Shown here: one piece after another, positions 1-11,890 of the stretch
How the letters are laid out: the number at the start of each line of letters is the position of its first letter
How positions within the stretch are numbered: position 1 is the first letter of the stretch
NCBI RefSeq assembly: GCF_014805685.1
Contig: NC_060902.1
Location: 1,372,145 to 1,436,144, forward strand
DNA: 64,000 bases
Reading direction: 5' to 3'
Source: Silurus meridionalis
Lineage: Eukaryota; Chordata; Actinopteri; Siluriformes; Siluridae
Position numbers and translations under genes: made by a program
The notes under the pieces: generated by a model
Told to the model about the DNA's origin: nothing
The model's input: only the letters and a program-made list of their open reading frames with translations
The model's database searches: none

Positions 1-19
1 TTATAAATCTACAAACATC

Positions 20-285
20 TTTCTACCTTTACCAACACCATTAAAGCTGAATGAAATCTCACACAAATCTTGGAGGAGTGGAGAAAATTGGAGGAGGTTA
101 TTGGAAGAGTGGAGGAGGTTATTGGAGGAGTGGAGGTTATCGAAAGAGTGGAGGAGTGGAGGTTATTGAAGGAGTGGAGGTTATTATAACAGCAAATAAA
201 TATTGAATGTTGAATGTTCAAAAAGAAGCACAACCTTATGGTCAGGTGTCCACACATCTTTGACCATATAGTGTAGGTTTGTGAG
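20..285 (+). mobile_element. Mariner-like dispersed element, 3' end, copy 1
   Basis: Ends with ATTATAACAGC, a TTCAAAAAGAAGC module, GGTCAGGTGTCCACACATC and CCATATAGTG, the 3' end shared by the family listed below. Its GAGTGGAGGTTATT segment is tandemly amplified (separate entry). Confidence 0.75.
62..185. repeat. Tandem amplification of GGAGGAGTGGAGGTTATTG
   Basis: Five to six diverged 17-26-bp units occur within the 3' end of a mariner-like element, where other copies have this motif once. Confidence 0.85.
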
Positions 286-338
286 TATTTGAGTATTTGT
301 GGGGTCCATTTGTGTTTTGAAAATGATGCAGTACTAAA

Positions 339-339
<1 letters not shown>

Positions 340-404
<65 letters not shown>
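340..404. repeat. (AC)n microsatellite
   Basis: About 32 uninterrupted AC units. Confidence 0.99.
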
Positions 405-406
<2 letters not shown>

Positions 407-905
407 TCAGAAACATGATAACCCGGTAACGTGACACTACAGAAAACCAGGAGTCATGACAACGCAATTAGACTTCATCATGATGGCGACCTGAAACTCA
501 TCACGCGGCATGATGCTATCAGTGTATTTTTATTAAAAAGGAAAATGAAAAATCTTTAATAAAGCCTCCAGGATGAAACCTGTGTGTGTGTAAACACATC
601 AGGGATTAGAGATTACACAGTCCTGGGACGTCCTTTGTTTTAATCTCTACAGGAGTGAACGGTAGTGGAGGGCGGCGTCTTTGCTGTGCAATGCAACGTG
701 TTTGTGTTGATTTGAAAAGGGGTAAAGCGAGGCGTCTGGTCAGCGCTCAGGTGAAAGTGTGGATCAGGAACCTGATCAATAAAGAGTTACAGATGATTTG
801 TATAAAAAAATCTCTCCCCAGTTCTGTGTGTGATTAAACAATTAGAAGGGACAAGCTTAATTATTTGAGGGTGAGGCTGCATTTAATATAACGTGCTAAA
901 AAATG

Positions 906-906
<1 letters not shown>

Positions 907-956
<50 letters not shown>
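907..956. repeat. (AC)25 microsatellite
   Basis: Uninterrupted. Confidence 0.99.
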
Positions 957-959
<3 letters not shown>

Positions 960-1469
960 AATGGATGTGACAAAAATCCATTATGCAAATTGTGTTAATC
1001 AGACTGAAGCAACAGCTGCTCCACTCACAGCTGCTCGACACACTCGTGGAAATGGAGTGAACATTTAATTGGAGCATTTACTCTGAGATGTGTGTGCGCG
1101 TGTTTCTGCGAGTGTGAGTGCACGAGTGTGTACACAAACCCAACAATCAAAACAATTAATTTCTCAAAATAATAAATTTTATCCTGTGACGGACAAACGT
1201 CATTGATCGGTTTAGACCTTTAGACTTTACTTCCTGTCTGAGAGATTCCCTCCACTCACAACAACAATAACCACATTATAATATTTATTTCAGCTTCTAT
1301 ACGTGCACTGAAACCAATACTTTCTATGCCAAATGAGTTAAAAATATAAACACAACTGGACTGATTACACCAAAACTAAACAAAAAATAAGGCGATAAAT
1401 GAATACATCTACAGTTCAAGATCTGAAACTTGTGAAAACAGGTGATTATACAAAGAGTTTATAACTCCA

Positions 1470-2015
1470 CATTCAGGATGATCTTGGCACCAGAATCCCT
1501 CTCTGAACTTACAGCCCACAGCCTGTCAGGATTAACAATCACAGCTCCTCCACGCTCATCGTGAACACTGCAGTACCACAGGGCTACGTGTGGAGCACAA
1601 TCCTCTACTCCCTCTTCACCCACGACTGCAGACCTGTTCATGGCTCTAAATCCATAATTAAGGTCGCAGACCAGTGGTGGTGATGAGATGGCCTACAGGG
1701 ACGAGGTTCAGCACCTGACAGCGAGTGAGCCAAGAATAATCTTACACTCAACACCCAGAAGTCCAAAGAACTTGTGGATCACCAGAGAACAAGGAGGGGC
1801 TACACAAACCCCTATTTACATCAAAGAGATCAAGGTGAAGCATTTGACCAGCTTCAATGTCCTGCATGTCCACAGCTATGAGGACATTTCCTGGCTACTC
1901 AACACCTCCACCCTCATCAAAAAAAAAAAAAGAAGAAAAAAAAGAATAAGCACAACGCTGGGAAACGACGTAAAGCTCAGCTACTCACCAGGTCACAGAG
2001 TCCATACACAGGAGA
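1470..2015 (+). pseudogene. Degenerate L2/Rex1-like LINE reverse-transcriptase fragment
   Basis: Frames broken by stops still give pieces typical of fish LINE reverse transcriptases: an SLFTHDCRPVHGSKSIIK-like string, then GDEMAYRDEVQHLT, and a later SYEDISWLLNTSTLIKK that corresponds to the usual ISEDLTW-NTSTLVKK motif. The active-site region is mutated (V-A-D-Q-W). Orientation is plus. A short A-rich run follows. Exact clade is uncertain. Confidence 0.65.
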
Positions 2016-2504
2016 TAAAGGAGTGTATGGGGTTCTGAACTAAAACAATAACACACACTGCCCTTATTCAGGATTTAGACAGGTTCCTGAACTTCACACC
2101 AAAAATCCATAAAGGTATTTTAGCTGATCTACTGATTAGGCATCAACACACTGCACAATGTGTCACAGAGTTCCTGTTACCACCTACACGGCGATTATTT
2201 TCCTATAGTACCACACGAGTGTTTATTGCTCACACACCCTCAATTTCTAAATGACGAATAAATGACAAGCTGTGCTTTTTTCAATCAGTTTATAGCTACG
2301 TTCATGATATAAACTGCCATAACCAGGAGGTCTTTATTCCCCTTTTGAAGTTGAAAAAAGAAAAAGCACACGACTGGGATCTTCTACACGGCACCACCCT
2401 GAACTCCTGCTTGTAATCAAAACCCCACAATCACTACAACATTCCCCACAATATCGGGACATTATAACGTTCACGGCTCTGACTGCGTCTCACACACAAT
2501 CATT

Positions 2505-2565
2505 CTGAGGCCTGTGCCAGCAAACACACAGTGATTTACTGTGTGTTTGCTAGCACAGGCCTCAG
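2505..2565. repeat. 28-bp near-perfect hairpin with 5-base loop
   Basis: 2505-2532 pairs with 2538-2565 with one mismatch, loop GATTT. Pairing continues outward for about 8 more bases (CAATCATT / ACTGATTG) with one mismatch. Confidence 0.95.
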
Positions 2566-2684
2566 ACTGATTGGAGAGAAGGATGTACTGGAGATCAGCC
2601 AACCACCTCCTCCATCAATCATATGCTTCTCAAATATATCTTCTTGCTCTACAGAACTATGACCAATCAGGGACTGCACACTAT

Positions 2685-3075
2685 ACGGCCAAAAATATAT
2701 AGACACCCGACTTTTACCACTAATATGTGTTTCGTCCTGGTTTATATTTGACGTTTCATTGTGTTTGTGCGACACAATGAAAATATCAAATATAAACCAG
2801 ATTCCGTACAACATGTCTTCAGAAAACTTTATCTAAAAGATCTGACTACTTGGAAATTTCCACTCAGGATCTCAACTTCAGCGAGAGAAAAATCATGAAC
2901 AAAAGTTCTAGGACACCTATATATGTGCTTCTTCCTTAAACTGGTCCCACAAAGTTGTGTAGGACGTCTTTGGTTGCAGGAGCATAACATTTTTCCTTTA
3001 CTAGAACTACGAGACCCAAACCTGCTCCATCACGACAATGCCCCTGTGCACAGATTCAGGAAGATCTGGTCGATT
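2685..3075 (+). mobile_element. Mariner-like dispersed element, 5' half, copy 2
   Basis: Begins ACGGCCAAAAATATATAGAC and contains GAGACCCAAACCTGCTCCAT followed by CACGACAATGCCCCTGTGCA. Translated, this is the H-D-N-A-P-V-H motif with the second catalytic Asp of mariner/Tc1 transposases. A 64-base hairpin lies inside it. Confidence 0.7.
2737..2800. repeat. 64-base hairpin, member of a dispersed pair
   Basis: Arms CTGGTTTATATTTGA and TCAAATATAAACCAG are separated by a partly paired ATTGTGT/ACACAAT core. A reverse-oriented relative lies at 48458-48530. Confidence 0.85.
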
Positions 3076-3079
3076 AGGC

Positions 3080-4547
3080 TTGATGAAGGTAGAAAGTGAG
3101 ATTTGGTTGATAAGGTCCTCTTCAATCACAACTCCGATATGTTTGTGTAAAACTTTCTACATGCTGTTATTCCACTTGTTTCAAGAAGAATTTAACATTA
3201 CGCACCAAACAAACTTTTATAAACGGTGGTAATTTAAATTTTTTGCTTTTTCCTCGTTCGTGCTGTGTGCTACATTTCAGGGTCGAATTAAAATTCGTCA
3301 GAACCGCTCGAGTTTCTCTAATAAAAAGTAAAACAGTACAGACCTCTAATGCTGACTGGACGAAGCGTGTCGAGATCGCAGCAGTGATGCGAGGAGAACA
3401 CTCTTACATAACCTGTGGAACAGCAAGCGCTCATGCGAGATGCCCCTCACTGTCGTGTTTAGGCTCGCAGAGCTGCTCTGATTTCTGTATCCATGTGACT
3501 ACTTGTGCGATGCCCAGAACATCTAGTCTCGAGACACCGCTGGGTGAAGAAGCTCAAATTCGTTTTCTTGCTAATAATCTAAATAGAGGGCTGGAGGAGT
3601 CCAAAATGAAGCGCTTCTATGGTTTGCATAAGTCTTTGTAGAACACTTTTAGACAGGAAAAGGAAAACAGTAATACACGACAGGGAGAACACGGAGTCGG
3701 AGTGTGTGTTAGAGGTCAGTAAGAATGATAAGAGTGTGTACAGCACCCTGTCTGTATTCTCTGGCTACGTCTACACTAATCCAGATCAATTTGAACAAGG
3801 CGTCTAATCTTTAGTTTTTAATTGTTTCACAAGAGTCAATCATTCACACCAAAACATCTGAAAAAGATCACGTGTTTGTACTGCGTGGGAGCAAAACGTA
3901 TGACGATTTGGCCTGCGTGATTTCCGCCTGCCGTTTGAAATGAGTGAGTCCAGACGAGAAGAGTCCTCTCTCCCTCTTTCTCTCTCTCTCAATAGGATCA
4001 CACTCTCCATCTACTAAACCCCTCTCTGTCTCATGACAGGGTCACACTCTCTCTATTTCATCGCTCTCATCTTTCTTACGTTACACTTCTCTTATCCTGA
4101 ACAATTTAATGGTGCTGGGAAACTTCACAAACACTCCCTCTATAAATGGGAAACTTCTCCTAACATTAATATCCTTCACATCAGCGATTTCACATTTAGC
4201 TTTAATAAATACAGTTACTCAGATCATGTTAAAGGGTGTTGCACTGCAAGTCCATGTGTACTAGTTGTCATAGATACAAACGTTAACATTAAAAATCACA
4301 TCAATATAAACCCGGTGTTCACGTGACAGCTGGAACTGCTGTATGAGCCATGCTACAGAATCAATGCGGTCCTTCTGGCCAATCAGAATGGGTTCTGATA
4401 CTGCAGAAAAAAATGTAATATTGTATGTGAATTTAATAAAGAATCTAAACATCAGCAGGTCTGTACATGAGCAGTGAGCAGAATGTTGTCAGGATGAGGG
4501 AGGCTCAGATTGGACATTTCTACTGAGCACAGCAGATTCCTGTCTAT

Positions 4548-4593
<46 letters not shown>

Positions 4594-7150
4594 CCATCAG
4601 CACATTTTCACTGAGTGACACACTGACTACACACGCTGACAGAAGGACAGGAATCGTGACACTAATGATACATCAGCTAGATCTTTAACTGGACCCGACA
4701 CGAGAGCAGATCCCGACTGTACCCTGAGAGCATCCTGCCTGATTTCACCCCGACCCTCAGACTTTCTAATCCAAATCTGATCTCCTCAAAAAATTTTTCA
4801 TTATATATGAAAAACAGCCACTGTGTGGTGTGAAGAGTCTCAGTTAAATATTCCTCTAACACCACATCATTTTTGTTTGATAACTAACTTTTTATCCATT
4901 TAGTGTTGCATTAAATGCAGTTTAATGCTCCTGTTTTTACCTACATTATAACCTCTATAAAAATGTATAAATGTCTCCTTACGTAATATTTATGATTACA
5001 GTCAAAGTTAGCAGTGAAGTGTTTCACGTGGACGAGCGGTTGCTATAGAAACAATGTTATAATTAGAACTGGTGCATTAACGTAAGCCTGGTGTTATAGG
5101 AAACTCAGCAACACCTTCTGACTAATCAGAATCGAGATGATGATATATATTGTGAAAAGTATTTGGTTTAAACTCAATTAAATATTAATGCCTGACAGTC
5201 TTGGGAGATTCGACTCAGCTATGTTTTGCTGTACGAGTTCCTCAGAGGAGCATCAGATATCCCTCACAGCGAGACACTGGTCCCAGCTCAGCATCTCACT
5301 GCAAACCCGACACCATCGATCAAAGCGCTGAAATGTGACCGGTTCGCCGCCTGCTGCAGTTTCTTTTTCAAGAGCACCACCTTGTGGTTAGATCTCACAT
5401 CGCACCCACAAAATGAGTACTTACATCAGTTTAAACTTTTCTAACAAAAAGACGACTTTTTCCTCCAGAGGTTTTCTGCTCTCCTGAGAGGAACATCAGA
5501 AGAATCTGTGATATATTAAAAAAAAAAAAAATTTCCAAACAAAGTGACTTTTCATTTTCATTTGTATAGCGCTTTTAACGATAAACATTGTCTCAAAGCA
5601 GAACATTTTTACTTTTCCGAGAAATGTGAAGCTGGTTGTTGAATTTTGTTGGTCAAAAGAAGGTGTCAATTCACAGCTGTTCTTACAGTTCTACAACAAA
5701 TGCTTACAATAAATCACTCATTCTAATATATATATATATAAAAATTTATTTTTCAGTTATATTTCATTTCTCTTTATTTTTGTTTCTTGTACTCTAAACT
5801 TTAAGATGAAGAAAGTTCTCTCCTCTTGTCTTGGAATCTCCTAATCCTAAGCTAATGGAATCTCCAGTGTCCGTGTTCTGTAGCATTTTTAGGTAGTTTT
5901 CAGGACAAATATAAAAAAATGCCGTCTCTCTCATAATTAAACATAACTGCAGATGAGTAAAATTTAAAAAATGAAAAGTAAACAAAAAAAGAAGAAATGA
6001 AGGAATGTACTTTGGCATAAGAGGAATAAAACATTTGAGGACATGAGAGAGAGAGAGAGAGAGAAAGAAATCCAACTGAGTAAAAAAGAAGTCAGAGAGA
6101 AAAGTCATTCTGAAAAAGAGAGATCCAGGAGAGAGAAAGAGATCGAATTCTGAAAGATGGAGAGAACGTGACAGAGCCTTCATGCCTATAAAGTAACATT
6201 TGAAACTTGAGAGAAAGAGAGAGAGGCAAAAGAGAGAAAGATCTTATACAAAGAGAGTTAGAAAAAGACAGCGATCCTACTGACAGATAGAAAAATAGAG
6301 CGATAGAGAGAGAGAGAAAGATGTCAGTGAGAACAGTAATGAACACTTCATTGTGAACTGTAAACATGATGCTATAAGTAATGAATCAGTTCTATGATGG
6401 TAAGTGATTATTATCCAATAACAGCATGACTCTGAGTGGTGTCTTCATTAGGAGCAGTTATTAGTGACGTGTAAATCAATCCCTCCCCGTCACGTCTCAC
6501 GTTTAATTCCTCAGAGTACTTTAACCTGTAAACGTCCTGCACTGCAGATCCGGGCTTCCTATCACTGATAAAGGATCAGCCTGCGGTTTCTGCTACATGC
6601 CATGTGCTAGTGTTACCTGGCGCACCACCATCGCTTTAAAGGTGAGGGGGTCAGAATGAGTGATACAGATGCTCTCTCTCTCTCACATGAAAACAGCAAA
6701 CATCTCTGTATTTCTAATGAGAGCTATGTACATGCACACCTGCAACACGACACAGGCCAAGAGCTTTAGTTAAACATCAGAATAAAAAAAAAGTCTGAAG
6801 TATGTGACTAATGTGCAATTTAGAACCTGCTCATCTCCTGAGATTTTCACACACAACCACAGCATGGTGCATAAAACAAAAAACACTATGTGAGTGACTG
6901 CCAGAAAGGAACTAGAAACATACAGCCTTTTCTGTGTGACCACTGTGGTGAGCAGAAATGCATCTCATAATGCAGGTAACCTGAAGGTGGATTAGCTGTG
7001 AGCAGTGAGAAGACCACATCATTCCTCTCCAGTCAGCTAAGAACAGGAATCTGAGGCATGAACATGGAATCATGTGCCAGACACTGATGATTTTTCTGAG
7101 TCAAATATCTGGGAAGGTTAAAAGGTTTTCTGCAGTTAACCAGTAAAACC
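3080..7150. other. No gene seen: left part of presumed kcnab2 intron
   Basis: AT-rich sequence with a (CA)n run at 4550-4591, an (AT)5 patch and a reverse copy of a dispersed tail repeat at 5550-5615. The open frames at 3243-3641 and 4033-4326 lack recognisable motifs. I looked on the minus strand for the N-L-G-K-S-G core exon of Kv-beta and did not see it. Confidence 0.6.
5990..6320. repeat. GA-rich purine tract
   Basis: (GA)10 near 6047-6065, then AGAGAGAAAG-type words to 6320. Non-coding. Confidence 0.85.
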
Positions 7151-7158
7151 AGTTCTGC

Positions 7159-7314
7159 ATGATGTTTGTACCCAGGAGTGACACTGGACCGCTGGGCGTG
7201 CGCCAGGGCAAAAACGCTTCCGAGCGACTGCTGTCCCCGACACCGAACACCAGCGTCAGGCGTTTCTCAATATCCTTTAGCTTATCAAACATTAATCCTG
7301 AACCCACATTGTAA
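7159..7314 (+). CDS. Orphan GC3-rich open frame, open on both strands
   Basis: From ATG-ATG at 7159 to TAA at 7312-7314 there are 51 codons, including GVRQGKNASERLLSPTPNT. Codons from 7175 to 7260 are strongly GC-ending in an otherwise AT-rich intron, and the opposite strand is also open for 88 codons. A TTTGTACCCAG acceptor-like string precedes it. I do not recognise a family. It could be a fragment of a retrocopy, an exon, or a conserved non-coding block. Confidence 0.2.
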   Translation: MMFVPRSDTGPLGVRQGKNASERLLSPTPNTSVRRFSISFSLSNINPEPTL

Positions 7315-7821
7315 TGAATCACATTAACTGTGTAAACAGAGCAGGATAAATGTGTACACAAAGACACAAAGTAACATCGCAGGAAAAAGAAATAACACCA
7401 TATGATTGATTATGTACAGTACTCGAGCTGAGTGTTATATCTGGGCATCTTTGCACTTTTGCCTCTGAGACCGAGTTGTCCTTTTCTCATTGTTGAACAA
7501 ATATACCAGCGACCTAGATGATGAAAATAAACCTGGAGCGTGTAGCGTGGTGTGAGGTGGGGGGAGAAGCCGACTGCAGGAAAGTGTTTCACTGCAGCGA
7601 GAGTGCTACAGACGAGCACTTCCACACTGGCAACAAGAGGGCAATAAAAACGTTCCACCTGTTGCTGGATTGAAGAGGCTACTTTACATCGAACCGAATG
7701 CAGTGGCTCCATTAGGACGCGCCTGAAACCGGCAGTTAAATCCTTTAACGGCTCTTTGGAGTCGTAAACTCCAAGCCGGCCTTCCGAGGGCCACGTCCGA
7801 GTCAATCATCACGACCCTTAC

Positions 7822-8117
7822 CTGTACTTCATTCCTGTCTGAAAGGACACACACTCCTCCAACGTGAGGCCGTTCATCTTCAGGAAATCTTCCATGTTCT
7901 TGACTTGTGCGGCGGCGCGCTGCTCCCGGAGGCGCAGGAGCTCGGTTTGGCTGGTCTGCCTCGGGGCTTGGTTGAGCCCCTGGTCCGAATGGTAGCGGCT
8001 GATCCCGCTCCGTATGCTCTCGCTGTAGGACATCGACAACATCCTTCCTCCTCCACCGCTACTGCTGCTGCTGATGCTCTTGCGCACTCCACTGCCCGGC
8101 CCAGCCGGTTTGGGGAT
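7822..8117 (-). CDS. kcnab2: Alternative N-terminal exon of a Kv-beta subunit (kcnab2 locus)
   Basis: An open minus-strand frame with GC-rich codons ends at GGAATGAAGTACAG|GTAAGG, an excellent donor in phase 2. Its last residues, EDFLKMNGLTLEECVSFQTGMKYR in two parts (EDFLKMNGLTLEE, then CVSFQTGMKYR), resemble the variable N-termini of Kv-beta-1 forms, which also end TGMxxR before the shared core. A TELLRLREQRAAAQ stretch is a short helix-forming segment, and the start is Ser/Gly-rich. Translation may begin at ATG 8040-8042 (73 codons), or the exon may be internal with acceptor CCCCTGCAG|ATCCCC at 8118. An in-frame TGA lies just beyond that acceptor. It would splice to the same core exon as 12579-12620. 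Whether it is transcribed is not shown. Confidence 0.8.
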
Positions 8118-8211
8118 CTGCAGGGGTTTTCAGAAGTGAAGGTGGATGGTGTGCGAGTCTTGCACTATTTACCCGCCCACAAGCGTGGCTCAGCCCCATC
8201 CTCCTCTGTCT

Positions 8212-8213
<2 letters not shown>

Positions 8214-8264
<51 letters not shown>
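8214..8264. repeat. (CA)n microsatellite upstream of the alternative Kv-beta exon
   Basis: About 25 units, ~95 bases upstream of the predicted acceptor at 8118 on the minus strand. Confidence 0.99.
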
Positions 8265-8267
<3 letters not shown>

Positions 8268-8983
8268 GTACAAGCTCGGGGACTCTGGGACCGGGTTCAG
8301 CCACGGCCTTAAATAGCACAGGTCTTCGAGAAGTGGGGAGAAAAGAGGCAATAAAGTGGTCATGCAACTTGTAATCAGAGCTGCTCTAGCTCCACTTCCT
8401 TCTTCTTCTCCTCACACACACACTATGTGGCAGAAAGGGGGTAGAGAGGGTAGAAGCATGCACTTGATGCCACATAGTGAGCAACATCATAATTCAGGTA
8501 TCAATTCAGACCACCGATTTGAATCCATTTAAAGACTTGAGAAGTCGTCAATTAGAGCATTGTCCTCACCTTTCTGTGTAACAACAGTAAATTGTAAAAA
8601 AATAAAAAATAAAAAGATCTGGAATAAACGCACCGGAGCTGAAAGAACTCAATAATGCAATATTTTAAAATTCCATGACGCACTACAGCATGCATGCAGT
8701 TCAGAGCAATTTCATTTCTTTAAGAATTTTATATTATACATTATATTTATTTAAGATTTAAACAAACAAAAAAAGAAAAGGAAAATAATTCTCGAATTTG
8801 ACTTGATCATTTAAATAAGTTGCTTTTAAAGGTTTTGGAAACGTCTGAAACCTTTTGTCTAACACAGCATCCATTACATTATCCATTTTTTTCTATTCAC
8901 AGATGCGTATCGATCTCCTGAAAGCGTGCAGAGTTCTGTAAGAGCAAGCTTCTATCCTGCACCTTTTCTTTTTTAATATGGAT

Positions 8984-8985
<2 letters not shown>

Positions 8986-9038
<53 letters not shown>
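8986..9038. repeat. (CA)n microsatellite
   Basis: About 26 units in the predicted 1.2-kb intron of the alternative isoform. Confidence 0.99.
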
Positions 9039-9039
<1 letters not shown>

Positions 9040-9296
9040 AAAATCAGCAGAAAGAGTGTAAAATAAACCGCTCTTTCAGCTCAAACCTGTCACGCGCTTG
9101 CTGTGTAATAATCGTTCGCTAATTGCTGTAGTCGTTCCTCTGGAACCTTGCGGGAACATGCTACAGAAAACTAAAGCATGGCAGCACACGCGGGGAAGAG
9201 ATGGGATGAGATAAGCGATAGGGAAGGAGGATAGGTAAGCCCATAACCCGCATGCACTCGGACGCCACTGGCTCTCGAACCCGGAGCTGAACTCAC

Positions 9297-9320
9297 CCGA
9301 GGTCTTGGGGGTCTGCTCAT
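9297..9320 (-). CDS. Possible 8-codon first exon of the alternative Kv-beta isoform
   Basis: ATGAGCAGACCCCCAAGACC followed by TCGG|GTGAGT gives M-S-R-P-P-R-P-R in phase 0 with a consensus donor. If joined to the exon at 8117, the frame continues as I-P-K-P-A-G-P-G-S-G with no stop, over a 1.2-kb intron. A TATA-like element (minus strand TTTATAAG, about 9352-9359) lies just upstream, although that would leave a very short leader. All inferred from splice-site and frame logic; the exon is too short for homology. Confidence 0.4.
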
Positions 9321-9754
9321 GAACGAGGGTTATGGGTTCCACACTCTGGGCTTATAAACTCCAACTGCGACCGGCGATGCAGCGATCCACCCAAAACTGG
9401 GAGTGTCTTAGTAGCAAGCAGCTAAACTAATTAGCAAAGGAAATCGCATCACCCTCCGCTCTGCTCAGCCCATCTTCATCATAATAATAATCATCATCCT
9501 CATCCTCCCAATGCACACTCTCCCCCCACCTTCCTTTTCCATGAGATTCCATGAAGTAAATCCATTTGTGTCATTTGGGGGGGTGAAGAAGGAGGAGAGG
9601 AGAAAGAGCCTGTTTCTGCAAACCACAGCAAATATTATCAGGTCTAAATTATTCAGCGGCTTTCGTACTAAAAGCTTTTGGGTTGCTTTTAGCTCAGTGT
9701 GTATGACGAGGCCTGGGCGAGGAAATTGTTTCACTCTTTCATGTCGACATTTCT

Positions 9755-9756
<2 letters not shown>

Positions 9757-9800
<44 letters not shown>
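9757..9800. repeat. (CA)22 microsatellite
   Basis: Uninterrupted. Confidence 0.99.
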
Positions 9801-9801
<1 letters not shown>

Positions 9802-9839
9802 CTGTATTACCCAACAAGCCGATACAATCTCAATTAGTG

Positions 9840-10680
9840 CAGCGTTAATTACTTTGATCTGAAATCAGCATGGCTTGTCTTTTTTTTGCGCGCGTGTGTG
9901 GTGGTGGGCGGGGGGGCGATTGATGTTATAGAATCATGAAAATATGCACAGACACAAAACTTTTTATTGCTATAGATTTTTTCCCCTCATCTAGAGTGGA
10001 GACAAAATGCTACGTTCCACAAGCTTTTTGAAAGAAAACGCTCCTTCAGCAAGTGACATCAAATGAAAATGTCAACAAACTGGTGAAATGTACACGCAAA
10101 GTCTTTAACGTGACGACAAGAAACAGAAAAGCTTCGACAGGAGTATCAGTGTAATGACCAGTCAAGATGTTTCAGCACAGACAGAAGAAAACTTAGATGC
10201 TGGTAATCATGGGGAGTCCATGAGACTGCATGAGTGTTAAAACATCTCTCAAACTTTACAGTTGATCTGGAGTAGAAACCTGAACTCCTGCTGCGCAGCA
10301 CAAGATTTAATGGGTGAATGCGGCTACGGGCGGGAAAATACTCATGTGCGGGAGAATAAAATCATTGATTGACAATGGCGTCTCAGAGTGGACGGAACGG
10401 AGAAAAATATTAGTGTGAACACGGCCTTGAAGAACTTAAACTCTGTGTGCATTCAGATTGGTGTCTTCACTTTTTCAGAACATTACTGTTGCTGTCTCAG
10501 TTTTGGATTTTGGTGAGTGTTGCCTAATTCACAGATCGTGCGCTCAGAAATACAGAAACTTTAAAACTAAGTGCTTACAAGGGGACACCCTGAGGTCTAT
10601 CCCAGAAATGATGGGAGTGAACAAGATAACAATTCATTTCAGGTCACAGAGACAATCAAGAGGAAAAAAAATAAAAAAAT

Positions 10681-10721
<41 letters not shown>

Positions 10722-11890
10722 CCAATCATATGCATCCGTAAGCTCATGTATGCAGAAAAGGACAGATAGCAATTAATTCCTTAGGTGTTGAATGCTGATA
10801 TCAGAGCTCTGTAGCTCTTTGACACTCATTCATAATAAAACATTATCACTGGTGAATTCCCATCGAATACTTCAACACCCTGACAGAAGCTACATGAATC
10901 TGAACAAACAAGTACAGAATCTGCAGTACTGCACCACTCTGAACTAAACCCATTGTTTCCTTTTGGGCTGACGAAATAAGCGCTGATCTTTCTCTTACAC
11001 ACACACACCCACACACACACACACCATATAAGATCGATTCCAGTCTAAGCTAAAACTATAGGATGTCAGCAGGACACTTTGAGCTTAAAAGGCAAGAAAA
11101 TGTGCGAGGCTGTGAAATCAAAATCCAATAAAAAAAAACTCATTTACCCCCCGGATCCCACCCCGGATCTCTAATCAGGGGTTTTAGAACCCTATCAGCG
11201 CAATACTTCCTTTATCTCACCCCATAATCTTTTACTGAAATGGAGTGGAAAAAAAATAAATGAAAAAATAAAGACACTTTGGATACACACACATCAGAAA
11301 AATGATGAAATCATAATGTTTAAACTACAGGACAACATTGTTTTCTATTAATTAATCTATCCAAGTAAAGCAAATGGGGGAAAAAAACAACAAAAAAAAA
11401 TTATATATATATTTTGGAATGGAATAAATGGAATTTTTTATTCCACTTGGGTAACTAGGAACAACCTTGACTTCCTGTTTAACATGGGGAAATGGGGAAT
11501 AATTAAGGAAATCTAGCCTGTGTGTTACCTCATAATCATTCATCACAACGTGTAAGACCATGTATTGTGGGACAGAAGGTCATTAAGCTTCCAATCAACT
11601 GAGAATGTTATATGTTAACCTGGACGAGGATGTGGGTCTAAGGTTAAGCTTCCAAAACTACAATCTGATATCATCTACATAAAAAAATTCCACATGCTGA
11701 AAGTGTGCCCGTGTCTGAACTCAGATAATCAGGTAGTTACTGGTAGTGATGTAGGATTATTTACTGTATGTAAAAGTGTACAATTAATCAGCAGGATCTT
11801 CACCACGGCCTCGCTCAGAGGAAACTGAGACTACACTTGATACAGAAATGACATCGCATGTAATTTCTTGCTAAAAAAAAAATATATATA
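9840..11890. other. No gene seen: intron between kcnab2 exons
   Basis: AT-rich with short (CA)n runs at 10684-10720 and around 11000. No motif or splice-flanked frame recognised. Confidence 0.6.

Noticed and set aside
9..467. Cys-Val and Thr-His repeat frames here and at many other (CA)n sites
   Set aside because: Microsatellite translations with no conserved flanks.
7410..7805. 131-codon minus-strand frame adjoining the alternative Kv-beta exon
   Set aside because: It starts in the intron beyond the consensus donor at 7821 and shows no family resemblance; probably chance, although intron retention cannot be excluded.
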